Origin: Nocardia concava NBRC 100430
GTDB taxonomy: Bacteria; Actinomycetota; Actinomycetes; Mycobacteriales; Mycobacteriaceae
DNA: 64,000 nt
Reading direction: 5' to 3'
Assembly (NCBI RefSeq): GCF_000308815.1
Contig: NZ_BAFX01000047.1
Location: forward strand, 1 to 64,000
Shown: positions 48,860 through 56,813 of the stretch, piece after piece
How positions within the stretch are numbered: the first letter of the stretch is position 1
Layout: each line of letters opens with the position of its first letter
Position numbers and translations under genes: made by a program
The notes under the pieces: generated by a model
The model's input: the letters and a program-made list of their open reading frames with translations, nothing else
Told to the model about the DNA's origin: nothing
Database searches by the model: none

Positions 48860-49372
48860 ATGATGCGGAATGCGATCACAAAGGTGTGCGCGGGAATCGT
48901 TGTCGCCGCGATCCCTGCCTTCGTAGCCCTGGGCAGCGCGGGCACGGCCAACGCCGACGCGCCCGACCCCGCCGACACGGTCCAGCCGGTGGACTCGGTT
49001 CCCGCGTCCAATCCCGTCGCCAGCGGTGCCCTCGAAGGAGCGGGTATCGGTGCTGCGACGGGAGCGGCCAGCGGTGCGCTCGCCGGGTTGCCGTGCAGCG
49101 TGGCCGCCGGCGCGGCCGGTGGGCTGGCGGGTGCGGCGGCCGGAGCGGCCGCGGGTACCGCCGTGGGCCTGGCCACCGCCGGACTGGCCCTGCCCGTCAC
49201 CCTTCCGGCCGGAGCCGTCCTCGGCGGCCTGGCCGGTGCGGGACTCGGCGTAGCCGCGTGTGAGACCCTCCCGATCGCCACCGGAGCCGGTATGGGCGCC
49301 GCCCTCGGCGCAGTCGGCGGGGCGGCGGCAGGAGCGATCGACCCGAGCGCGGTGCCCAACCTCGTCCCCTGA
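48860..49372 (+). CDS. Exported glycine-zipper protein
   Basis: A 170-residue precursor with a signal peptide (IVVAAIPAFVALGSAGTANA) cleaved before DAPDP. The mature protein is a string of Gly/Ala zipper helices (AGIGAATGAASGALAGL, LAGAAAGAAAGTAVGLA and similar), the pattern of small envelope or pore-forming proteins. Two cysteines (PCSV and ACET) could pair. It follows the response regulator by 149 bases and has a hairpin terminator after it. A membrane-inserting or oligomerising role is inference from composition. Confidence 0.65.
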   Translation: MMRNAITKVCAGIVVAAIPAFVALGSAGTANADAPDPADTVQPVDSVPASNPVASGALEGAGIGAATGAASGALAGLPCSVAAGAAGGLAGAAAGAAAGTAVGLATAGLALPVTLPAGAVLGGLAGAGLGVAACETLPIATGAGMGAALGAVGGAAAGAIDPSAVPNLVP

Positions 49373-49392
49373 ATCCGCGACCTCGAATGGTA

Positions 49393-49425
49393 GGAGGGTC
49401 CGTCCGCACAGCGGGCGGACCCTCC
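49393..49425 (+). terminator. Hairpin terminator after the glycine-zipper gene
   Basis: GGAGGGTCCGTCCGC (49393-49407) pairs with GCGGGCGGACCCTCC (49411-49425), with one G-T pair and a 3-base loop. It lies 20 bases after the stop codon. Confidence 0.82.
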
Positions 49426-49482
49426 GCCCTGTTATCCCGAGTCGGGGGTGTGGTGGGCGACACGATCGTGCGCTGGTGAAAT

Positions 49483-49499
49483 AGGACAGATTCTGTCCT
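49483..49499. promoter_or_regulatory. Palindrome before epoxide hydrolase remnant B
   Basis: AGGACAG-ATT-CTGTCCT is a perfect 7-base inverted repeat 24 bases upstream of the start at 49523. It is probably an operator of the original gene. No matching site was found before remnant A, which has lost its 5' end. Confidence 0.55.
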
Positions 49500-49522
49500 G
49501 CAGGGTTCGTAGATTGGTCGAT

Positions 49523-50056
49523 ATGAACGCTGACATCATTCCCTTCCGGATCGAAATTCCGCAGGTCGAGCTCGATGATCTGCGTGAGCGCTTGGCCCGC
49601 ACCCGAGCACCGTTCCCGGTTTCCGGGGCCGGTTCGGATTGGGAGCGTGGCATTTCCCCGGACTACCTGCGTGAGCTGGCTGCCTATTGGGCCGACGGTT
49701 TCGATTGGCGCGCTCAGGAAGCCGAGCTGAATCGCTACCCGCAGTTCGTCACCGAGATCGATGGGCAGCGGATTCATTTTCTGCATTTGCGCTCGCCCGA
49801 GCCGAACGCGACTCCGCTGTTGCTCAACCACAGCTATCCGACTTCGTTCGTCGAGTTCCTCGCTGCGAGTGGGCCTTTGACCGATCCGCGCGCCCACGGC
49901 GGCGACCCGGCCGATGCGTTTCATCTGGTCATCCCGTCACTACCCGGGTTCGTCTTCTCGAGCCAACACGCCGAGGGCGGCCATTTCCCCGCTTTCGAGG
50001 TCCCCGATCTGTTCGCCGACGACATCCGCGCCTTCTTCCGCCAACTCCGGAGCTGA
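49523..50056 (+). pseudogene. Epoxide hydrolase remnant B (core deleted in frame)
   Basis: ATG 49523 opens a 177-codon frame. The EHN-type N-terminal domain is complete ([50 protein letters not shown]). It is then joined in frame to the last residues of an epoxide hydrolase ([21 protein letters not shown]), which hold the catalytic histidine. About 180-200 residues with the nucleophile and cap are missing compared with a normal enzyme of about 380. The reading frame is intact, so a short non-catalytic protein could still be made. The N-terminal 72 residues shared with remnant A are identical at 68. Confidence 0.85.
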
Positions 50057-50129
50057 CACCAAAGCACCTCAGCTGAGGGGCGTCGTGCCGATGCCGAGCG
50101 CGTTGACGCGATCGACGGCTGTGAACGTG

Positions 50130-51401
50130 TCAGGGCCGGGATCCCGGGGCGGTGTTGCGGAAGATATGGATGGCGATGTTGGTGGGGGAGCCGGAGGGGA
50201 GCCAGGTGGGGACGGCCAGGTCGGGGTAGCCGTCGCCGGTGAGGTCGGTGGCGAGGAATTCCTGGGGCAGGGTCAGCGGCAGGTTGAGCAGGGGGACCGG
50301 GTCTCCGATCGGAACTTCGCCCGCCGCAACGAAATTGCGGTTGCCCTCGTTGTGGTACAGGAGTACGCGGCTGGTGACTGTTTCCACGATGGCGAGGTCG
50401 GGTCGGCCGTCGTTGTCGAAGTCCGCGACCTGGACGGCGGGGTTGCCGTCGATCAGGCCGGGGCCGTGGATCTTGGTGGTCGCGGCGGAGAAGGCGCCGT
50501 CGCCGGTGCCGTAGAGGATGGTGACGTCATTGCTGTTGGCGTCGCCCACGATGATGTCCGGACGACCGTTGCCGTCCAGGTCGGTGATCTGGATCTGTTC
50601 CGGTGACCAGCCGACGCGGTAGGCATCGGCGAAGCGGAAGGTGGCGTCGCCGTTGTTGAGGAACACTCTGAGGTAGTCACCCTGGATCGGGCCGAGCGGA
50701 TGCGCCTCGCCCACCACCAGATCGGGGAAGCCGTCGTGGTTGAGATCCGCCACGGCCATCGACATCGCGATACCGAAGCCGACCGCGTAAAGCGGTGCTC
50801 CGGCGGGTGCGAACGCGCCGTCCCCGGTGCCGCGGAAGATGGTGACCGTGCCGGGCAAGTTGCCGTGGACGGCGAAGTCGGCGCGGCCGTCGCAGTCGAA
50901 ATCGGCGACCGAGATCTTCATCGGCGGATACCCGTTGATGGTGAAATTGCTTGGTGGCGTGAAGGTTCCGTCCGGTCGGCTCAATATTACGCTGACCTGA
51001 TCGGTGGCCCAGCTGCCGGTGAGGATATCGGGTATCCCATCGCCGTTGACGTCGGCGGCGGTCACCGTGCAGGCGTCGCGTCCGATGTCGATCAGCGTGG
51101 GCGGCCCGAAGGTGCCGTCCCCGTTGCCGTGTGCGATCAACGGGCCGGACCCGAGGCAGTTGGCGAGCACCAGATCTCGGCGTCCGGTTCCCGAGAAGTC
51201 CGCAGCGGCAACGGGATTGCCGCCGTACACCGAGTCCGGCGCGAAGAGCCCACCCGGGACGCGGCCTTGTGGCAGGAAGGATATGGCCGGTTGCTCCGCG
51301 GCCGTGGGGGTGAGGGAGGCGGAGACGGTAAGGGCGGTGATGAACACCGCCAGCGCGGCGACGCGTCGGTACGAGTCTGGATTGGACGACACAGACCCCA
51401 T
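50130..51401 (-). CDS. Exported seven-bladed FG-GAP/VCBS propeller protein
   Basis: A 423-residue precursor with a signal peptide (RRVAALAVFITALTVSASL). Seven repeats each carry a calcium-loop motif of the D-x-x-G-D-G-x-x-D type: ADFSGTGRRDL, ADVNGDGIPDI, ADFDCDGRADF, ADLNHDGFPDL, TDLDGNGRPDI, ADFDNDGRPDL and TDLTGDGYPDL. Seven such units are expected to close into an integrin-like beta-propeller outside the cell. No enzyme domain is attached. Such proteins bind ligands or partner proteins. It is divergent from the fourth exported hydrolase, with a shared 116-base promoter region. Confidence 0.9.
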   Translation of the reverse strand: MGSVSSNPDSYRRVAALAVFITALTVSASLTPTAAEQPAISFLPQGRVPGGLFAPDSVYGGNPVAAADFSGTGRRDLVLANCLGSGPLIAHGNGDGTFGPPTLIDIGRDACTVTAADVNGDGIPDILTGSWATDQVSVILSRPDGTFTPPSNFTINGYPPMKISVADFDCDGRADFAVHGNLPGTVTIFRGTGDGAFAPAGAPLYAVGFGIAMSMAVADLNHDGFPDLVVGEAHPLGPIQGDYLRVFLNNGDATFRFADAYRVGWSPEQIQITDLDGNGRPDIIVGDANSNDVTILYGTGDGAFSAATTKIHGPGLIDGNPAVQVADFDNDGRPDLAIVETVTSRVLLYHNEGNRNFVAAGEVPIGDPVPLLNLPLTLPQEFLATDLTGDGYPDLAVPTWLPSGSPTNIAIHIFRNTAPGSRP

Positions 51402-51517
51402 ACTTTGCGGTGGGGATCGAGTGGCGGCCGCCGCATCCGTTCAGATGTCGAGCACGGTCAATGGTGTGGCGCACACCGTCAATCACGAACCTGGACAGCG
51501 CGAATAGCGTTCCGCGC

Positions 51518-53245
51518 ATGCGGCAGGGCGGGTTGAACGGGGCACGCTACGCGATCGCGGTGGTGCTCATGGCGATCGGCGTGAGCTGGTACCCCGTGCC
51601 GGTGGCGCACGCGGAGCAGCCGGGTCGTAGCGAGACACCGATAGAAACCCGCGGCGACATCCTGGTCAGCCAGGTCACCTGGGACGCGCCGCTGCCCGCG
51701 GGCTCGGCCCCGCACGCGCCCGAGTGCGACCGATTGTCGTTCCTGCGCTACCGGTTCGCCGACGGGCCCGCGGATCCGAACGAGGCCGATGCGGTGATCA
51801 GCGTGCAGGCGGGCAATATCGGCGGTCCCAGTTCGCTGGGGACACTGGCGGTTTCGACGCTGCATCAGCTGCGGGCGACCGGAAAGACCGCCGAGTACTG
51901 GGCGATGGCGCGCCGTCCCGTCTGTTTGGAGGACCGCGCCGGAATGATCGCGGCGGTGCGCGACCGGGACTATCGCACCGCGCTGAACTATTACTTCCGG
52001 GGCGCTGCGGTCGATGGCCACACCTGGCCGGGCTGGGCCAGCGACACCGAGCAGCGCTGGCTCGCCGACTACGGGCTGCGGCAGACGATGGCGGACTGGC
52101 ATCTGATCAATGCGCTCGAACTCCCCGATCCGGTTGTGCGCAAGGCGAAGATGTTCATCGGCGGGCACTCGCTGGGCGGCCCGCTGTCCTCGTTCTACGC
52201 GCAGTTCGACTTCCCCGACGGACCCGGCTTCACACAGGTCGCGGGAGTCATCGGCATCGACGGCCCGATCCGGTCGGATCCGTTCCTGCTGCGGCAGCTT
52301 GCCTTGCAGCCAGTGGCCGACGTGTACGGCATGATCGGACTGCCACTGTCCACCGCCCTGCTCGGCACCGGAATCCTGCCGCAGGCAACCCAACTCGGCT
52401 TCGCCAATACCGGCGACCTGTTCAACCTGATCAATATCGCCGGAATCGCGGCACGGTTCATGCCCGACGTCGAAAGTGAGATCCCGCAGTCGATTCCGCA
52501 CACCCCGTTCTGGGATATCGTGCTCGGCACCTTGTTTCCCGGCGCACCGGATTTCCGGCAGTGGCGACTGACCAATGCCGCGGTACTGGGCGCGTTGATC
52601 GGAAAGAACTCGATGCCCTCGGTCGGATTGCAGTCCGGCTTCGGCGTTTTCGAGGGGCCGGTGGTCGAGAAGCACGTCATCGTCCCGCCCGAACTGACCC
52701 AGCTGCCGGTCATCGGCGGCATGTTCAAGGTGGTCTCCGCCGAACGACTGATGCGCCCCGCCGACCCGACCGGGCGACTCACCGGATGGCTCGACTACGA
52801 CCAACTCGACCGGGCGCAGGACGGGGGTGCGCCGTTCACCACCCCGGCCGAACAGGTCGCGGCACTGGCCGACGTGGCCACCGATGTCGGCGCGGGCGCC
52901 CTCGGCTACACCACCGCCTTCGACTCCAACCGCCAGCTCGCCGATCTCGGCTTCGCCGAAACCGGCTACCGCGGAGGCGATCTCGCGCTCCTGCGCTACC
53001 CCGACTATCAAGCCCACACCCCGACAACGGTGATCATCGGCGACATCTGGCGGCCCTATCAAATGCTGGGCCCCAACCTCGGCCTGCCCTGGATCGAATT
53101 CGGCCAGCCGGCCTCGGCCCACTACGCCGAGCACTACAGCCACCTCGACATGCTCGCCGCCGCCGAACGGCAGAACAACGGCCGCCCCGAACTGGTCGGC
53201 ACCACCATCGCCACCTTCGTCGAAGGAGTGCTCGAACCGTCATAG
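51518..53245 (+). CDS. Exported alpha/beta-hydrolase-like protein, paralogue 4 (GGHSLGG class)
   Basis: ATG 51518 gives a 575-residue precursor with a signal peptide ending near VAHAEQPG. The block order is that of the 29-35 kb family: DILVSQVTWDAPLP, CDRLSFLRYRFADGP, LEDRAGM, YYFRGAAVDG, elbow GGHSLGG with Ser218, FDFPDGPGF, and the C-terminal H542-L-D followed by VGTTIATFVEGVL. It is closest to paralogue 2 in elbow, missing cysteines and the ESEI block. No clear ribosome site is seen. It is isolated from the other three by 17 kb and lies beside the FG-GAP protein gene. Confidence 0.82.
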   Translation: MRQGGLNGARYAIAVVLMAIGVSWYPVPVAHAEQPGRSETPIETRGDILVSQVTWDAPLPAGSAPHAPECDRLSFLRYRFADGPADPNEADAVISVQAGNIGGPSSLGTLAVSTLHQLRATGKTAEYWAMARRPVCLEDRAGMIAAVRDRDYRTALNYYFRGAAVDGHTWPGWASDTEQRWLADYGLRQTMADWHLINALELPDPVVRKAKMFIGGHSLGGPLSSFYAQFDFPDGPGFTQVAGVIGIDGPIRSDPFLLRQLALQPVADVYGMIGLPLSTALLGTGILPQATQLGFANTGDLFNLINIAGIAARFMPDVESEIPQSIPHTPFWDIVLGTLFPGAPDFRQWRLTNAAVLGALIGKNSMPSVGLQSGFGVFEGPVVEKHVIVPPELTQLPVIGGMFKVVSAERLMRPADPTGRLTGWLDYDQLDRAQDGGAPFTTPAEQVAALADVATDVGAGALGYTTAFDSNRQLADLGFAETGYRGGDLALLRYPDYQAHTPTTVIIGDIWRPYQMLGPNLGLPWIEFGQPASAHYAEHYSHLDMLAAAERQNNGRPELVGTTIATFVEGVLEPS

Positions 53246-53285
53246 CGCTGCACACGATCCGCGCACGGCCCCCGGGCTTTACTCG

Positions 53286-53588
53286 CTACTTCAGTTCGAA
53301 GGCTGCATGAATGGCGTCGGTCAGGCTCTGCTCTTGCCCGGGCTGCAGGTAACCGACGCGGCGGCCGAGCGCGTCGGCGGGGATGGTGGTGACTTTGTCC
53401 AACAGCGCCACACAGTCGTGATCGAGCCCGTTGCCAGCGCCGAGCCGGACCTCGGTGGGTATATCGCGGATGGTGCTCGTGATCGGGGCGACGGTGACCG
53501 TGTTCAGCACCGGCCGGGCGATCTCACGGGTCAGCACCAGAACGGGCCGCGGTTTGGTGCCCAGTTCGGCTATGTGAATCGGTCTCAC
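53286..53588 (-). CDS. mazF: MazF/PemK-type endoribonuclease toxin
   Basis: A 100-residue MazF-fold protein overlapping the antitoxin gene by 4 bases (ATGA). The core strands include TKPRPVLVLTREI, NTVTVAPITSTIRDIPTEVR and HDCVALLDKVTTIPADALGR, the usual MazF blocks. MazF toxins cut mRNA at short sequence sites when the antitoxin is degraded. The catalytic Arg/Thr positions appear present in the ITSTIR block. The cut site cannot be predicted. Confidence 0.88.
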   Translation of the reverse strand: MRPIHIAELGTKPRPVLVLTREIARPVLNTVTVAPITSTIRDIPTEVRLGAGNGLDHDCVALLDKVTTIPADALGRRVGYLQPGQEQSLTDAIHAAFELK

Positions 53589-53824
53589 TCATCACCCCAT
53601 ACGGCCTTGTTCGCCGCGCCCAGGAATTCGTCCAGGTCCTCGTCTTTGCCGTCGGGGATGGCGGTGTACCCGGCGACGATGGCTTCTCCGATGGCGCGTT
53701 CGCGGTAGTGCTCGAGGGCGGCGGCGACCAGGGCGGCGCGGCTGGCGCAGTGTTGGGCGGCTACCTCGGCGTCGACGAAGTCGACTAGCTCGTCGGGCAG
53801 GCGGATGGTGATCTGCTTACTCAT
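53585..53824 (-). CDS. mazE: Ribbon-helix-helix antitoxin (MazE type)
   Basis: ATG 53824 gives 79 residues. The N-terminal ribbon-helix-helix (MSKQITIRLPDELVDFVDAE) binds DNA, and the acidic C-terminal tail (GKDEDLDEFLGAANKAVWGD) should wrap the toxin. It overlaps the mazF start by ATGA, so the pair is cotranslated. Repeats before the gene (53822-53850) are likely its own operator. Confidence 0.85.
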   Translation of the reverse strand: MSKQITIRLPDELVDFVDAEVAAQHCASRAALVAAALEHYRERAIGEAIVAGYTAIPDGKDEDLDEFLGAANKAVWGDE

Positions 53825-53850
53825 ACCGACAAGCATACCGAGTTTGGTAT
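53822..53850. promoter_or_regulatory. Repeats upstream of mazEF
   Basis: ATACC-6-GGTAT (53835-53850) is a perfect inverted repeat, and CATACCGA occurs twice as a direct repeat (53822-53829 and 53834-53841), the first copy overlapping the mazE start codon. Arrays of this kind are typical RHH antitoxin binding sites. Confidence 0.6.
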
Positions 53851-53932
53851 TATCGTCGGGATTCATTTGGATTTGCCCGGCGCCGGAACGACTGGGGATT
53901 CGTTGACAGCGCACCTTTGGGTGGAATGCGTC

Positions 53933-53962
53933 GAGGCCCCGATTCATAGGAATCAGGGCCTC
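53933..53962 (-). terminator. Terminator after tRNA-His
   Basis: GAGGCCC and GATTC (53933-53945) pair with GAATC and GGGCCTC (53950-53962), with a C-A mismatch and a 4-base loop. It begins 7 bases after the tRNA 3' end on the minus strand. Confidence 0.75.
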
Positions 53963-53969
53963 GTGTCGG

Positions 53970-54043
53970 GGTGGCTGACGGGACTCGAACCCGCGACACC
54001 CAGGATCACAACCTGGTGCTCTACCAGCTGAACTACAGCCACC
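53970..54043 (-). tRNA. tRNA-His (anticodon GTG)
   Basis: The minus strand folds as a cloverleaf: 5' GGTGGCTGTAG, a D-arm with TTCAGCTGGTAGAGC, the anticodon arm CCAGG-TTGTGAT-CCTGG with anticodon GTG, the T-arm with GGTTCGAGTCC, and the 3' acceptor CAGCCACC. The extra 5' G facing the discriminator C is the identity element of tRNA-His. The CCA end is not encoded. It sits between mazEF and orn. Confidence 0.96.
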
Positions 54044-54119
54044 ATTGCCGGTAACTTCCGGCGCGGTAGAGCTTAACTTGTTCCCCGGTCGAGTACCTAA
54101 TCGGCTGTTCAGGTGGGGT

Positions 54120-54746
54120 TTAGCCCGCCTCGGGCGGGGTTGCGGCGGGGGTGGAGAGGTCGGCGGCTACCGCGGCGATTTCGGCGGTGGAGGGGCCGGG
54201 GGGAGCGACGAAGGCGGTGCGGCGGTAGTACTGGAGTTCGCGGATGGATTCTTGGATGTCGGCGAGGGCGCGGTGGGCGAGGCCCTTTTCCGGCTGGCCG
54301 AAGTAGATGCGGGGGTACCAGCGGCGGGCCAGTTCCTTGATGGAGCTGACGTCGATCATGCGGTAGTGCAGGTGCCCGTCGAGGGTGGGCATGTCGCGGG
54401 CGATGAAGCCGCGGTCGGTGGCGATGGAGTTGCCGGCGAGGGGGACCGTGCGCGGGGTGGGGACGTACTGCTTGATGTAGTCCAGGATCTGCTGCTCGGC
54501 TTCCTCGACCGACACGGTGGAGCGGCGGACCTCATCGGTGAGCCCGGAGCGGGCGTGCATCTCGGTCACCACCGGCGGCATGGCGGCCAGCGCGGCGTCG
54601 TCGGCGTGGATCACGATGTCCACGCCCTCGCCGAGGATATTGAGGTCACTGTCGGTCACGAGCGCGGCCACCTCGATCAGCTTGTCGCTGTCGAGCCGTA
54701 GGCCCGTCATCTCGCAATCCATCCACACCACGTATTTGTCGGACAC
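54120..54746 (-). CDS. orn: Oligoribonuclease
   Basis: A 208-residue DEDD-family 3'-5' exonuclease that degrades 2-5 nucleotide RNA fragments to monomers. ExoI motif WMDCEMTGL, the middle motif [15 protein letters not shown] and the C-terminal [11 protein letters not shown] are all present, with the family catalytic residues D, E, D and H-x4-D. Orn is essential or growth-limiting in many actinobacteria and also clears pGpG. The C-terminal tail of about 30 residues is Ala/Pro-rich. Divergent from the HerA-type gene. Confidence 0.95.
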   Translation of the reverse strand: MSDKYVVWMDCEMTGLRLDSDKLIEVAALVTDSDLNILGEGVDIVIHADDAALAAMPPVVTEMHARSGLTDEVRRSTVSVEEAEQQILDYIKQYVPTPRTVPLAGNSIATDRGFIARDMPTLDGHLHYRMIDVSSIKELARRWYPRIYFGQPEKGLAHRALADIQESIRELQYYRRTAFVAPPGPSTAEIAAVAADLSTPAATPPEAG

Positions 54747-54934
54747 TCGCCAAACCTTAGACCTTTCGCGTGTTTCGCCCCCGGTACCCGGCCGCGTCGA
54801 GGGCGCTCACCTGCGCGACCGGGCAGTATCGTTCTCTCCAGATCCGCGCATAACGAGCGGTCGGCATGTTGGTTGGGCAGTTCCGAGCAGTTCGCAGGGC
54901 AGTCGCAGTTGGCAGAGCAGACGGAGGAAGCGCG

Positions 54935-56650
54935 ATGACCACCCCGCAGGAGAAGGCAGCGGCGGCACGGAAGGCAGCGGAGGAGGCGGCGCGGATCGCG
55001 GCCGAAGCGGCGGCCGCGGCGGAAGCGGCGGAAAAGGAAGCGGCCGATCAGGAAGCCGCGGAGAAGGCGGCCGACAAGCCGAAAAGCACTGCCGCCCCGG
55101 CCGGTTCGGGTGACAAGGACGAGGCGGCCGCGCAGGAGATCGCGGCGGGCTATGCGATGGAGGGGCTGGCACTCGAACTCGGCACCGTCATCACCGGCGG
55201 CACCGTGCATCCCGATGCGCGTGTGCGGATTCCGATGAAGACCATGAACCGCCACGGTCTGGTCGCGGGCGCCACCGGTACCGGTAAGACCAAGACCGTG
55301 CAGGGGATCGCCGAGCAGCTCTCGGCGGCGGGCGTGCCGGTCGTGGTGGCCGACATCAAGGGCGACCTCTCGGGGCTGTCGCAGCCGGGCCAGTCCAACG
55401 ACAAACTGCTCACCCGCGCACAGGAAACCGGCGACGCGGACTGGAAGCCGCAGGGGTTCCCGTGTGAGTTCGTCTCGCTGGGCACCGAGGGCATTGGCGT
55501 GCCGATCCGCGCCACCATCACCTCGTTCGGGCCGATTCTGCTCAGTAAGGCGTTGGGGCTCAATGAGACTCAGGAATCCACCCTCGGCCTGATCTTCCAC
55601 TGGTCGGACCAGAACGGCTTCCCGCTGCTGGATCTGAAGGACCTGCGTGCCGTCATCCAGTTCCTCACCAGCCCGGAGGGCAAGGAGGATCTCAAGGGGA
55701 TCGGCGGCGTCTCCGCGCAGACCGCGGGTGTGATCCTGCGCGCGCTGGTGAATCTGGAGGCCGACGGCGGTGACACGTTCTTCGGTGAGCCCGAACTGGA
55801 TCCGGCCGATCTGATGCGCACCATGGGCGGCCAGGGCGTCATCACCCTGTTCGAGCTGGGCGCGCAGGCGGCCCGCCCGCAGATGTTCTCGACCTTCCTG
55901 ATGTGGGTGCTGGCCGACCTGTTCCAGACCTTGCCCGAGGTCGGTGATATGGACAAACCCAAGCTGGTGTTCATCTTCGACGAGGCGCACCTGCTGTTCA
56001 ACGGCGCGTCCAAGGCGTTCCTCAATCAGGTCGAGCAGACCGTCAAGCTGATCCGCTCCAAGGGTGTGGGTGTCTTCTTCTGCACCCAGCTGCCCACCGA
56101 CATCCCGAATCAGGTGCTCTCCCAGCTGGGTGCGCGCATCCAGCACGCGCTGCGTGCGTTCACGCCGGAAGATCAAGCGGCACTGTCCAAGACGGTCCGC
56201 ACCTACCCGAAGACGGCGACCTACGATCTCGAAAAGGCGCTCACCTCACTGGGCATCGGTGAGGCCATCGTGACGGTGCTGTCGGAGAAGGGCGCACCCA
56301 CCCCGGTGGCCTGGGCGCGCATGCAGCCGCCGCGCTCGCTCATGGACACCATCGGCGACGACCAGATCCGCGCTCGCGCACAGCAATCCACGCTGTACGG
56401 CAAGTACGGCACCACGGTCGACGCGGATTCCGCCTACGAGATCCTGGCCGAGAAGTTGGCCGCCGCCCAGCAGCAGGCGGAGGAGGAGCCCCCGGCCAGG
56501 TCCTCGCGCTCGACGAAGGCCGCACCCGAGCCGGAGTCCATGGCGGAGAAGATCGTCAACAACCCTGCCTTCAAGAACCTCCTCCGCTCGGCTGCCACCG
56601 TCGCCGGCCGCGAAATCAGCCGCAGCATCTTCGGCACCCGCAAACGCTGA
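54935..56650 (+). CDS. HerA-C / DUF853 family ATPase
   Basis: ATG 54935 follows GGAGGAAG and gives 571 residues. Residues 5-75 are an Ala/Glu/Lys-rich coiled coil. The ATPase core has Walker A GATGTGKTK (about residue 111) and Walker B LVFIFDEAHLL. C-terminal blocks include GVGVFFCTQLPTDIPNQVLS and LGARIQHALRAFTP. The family resembles the HerA/FtsK hexameric motor group and is conserved in actinobacteria, where its role is uncertain (DNA or membrane-linked ATPase). No nuclease partner is adjacent. A palindromic repeat follows the gene. Confidence 0.9.
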   Translation: MTTPQEKAAAARKAAEEAARIAAEAAAAAEAAEKEAADQEAAEKAADKPKSTAAPAGSGDKDEAAAQEIAAGYAMEGLALELGTVITGGTVHPDARVRIPMKTMNRHGLVAGATGTGKTKTVQGIAEQLSAAGVPVVVADIKGDLSGLSQPGQSNDKLLTRAQETGDADWKPQGFPCEFVSLGTEGIGVPIRATITSFGPILLSKALGLNETQESTLGLIFHWSDQNGFPLLDLKDLRAVIQFLTSPEGKEDLKGIGGVSAQTAGVILRALVNLEADGGDTFFGEPELDPADLMRTMGGQGVITLFELGAQAARPQMFSTFLMWVLADLFQTLPEVGDMDKPKLVFIFDEAHLLFNGASKAFLNQVEQTVKLIRSKGVGVFFCTQLPTDIPNQVLSQLGARIQHALRAFTPEDQAALSKTVRTYPKTATYDLEKALTSLGIGEAIVTVLSEKGAPTPVAWARMQPPRSLMDTIGDDQIRARAQQSTLYGKYGTTVDADSAYEILAEKLAAAQQQAEEEPPARSSRSTKAAPEPESMAEKIVNNPAFKNLLRSAATVAGREISRSIFGTRKR

Positions 56651-56678
56651 CAACCAGCTCCTTGTCCGGCAGCAGCAC

Positions 56679-56759
56679 CCCCGTCATCCCGGCATGTTTT
56701 GGCCGGGATCCACAGCCACGGTGGTGGATTCCGGCCAAAAACGCGCCGGAATGACGGGG
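56679..56759. repeat. Long palindromic dispersed repeat, copy 2
   Basis: Arms CCCCGTCATCCCGGCATGTT... (from 56679) and its near-complement ending CGCCGGAATGACGGGG (to 56759) enclose a short centre. The arms share the CCGGCATG.TTTTGGCCGGGATCCA core with copy 1 at 15057-15146. It lies between convergent genes, so it could act as a terminator for both. Confidence 0.8.
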
Positions 56760-56813
56760 CGGGCTTTCTGCGGCAGCCGGGATGGCTGGGGCGTTATGCC
56801 GCGGCCGGATACC

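Noticed and set aside
53286-54043. tRNA-His with mazEF as the edge of an integrated element
   Set aside because: No integrase and no repeat of the tRNA 3' end were noticed nearby, and the following genes (orn, HerA-type) are ordinary chromosomal genes.
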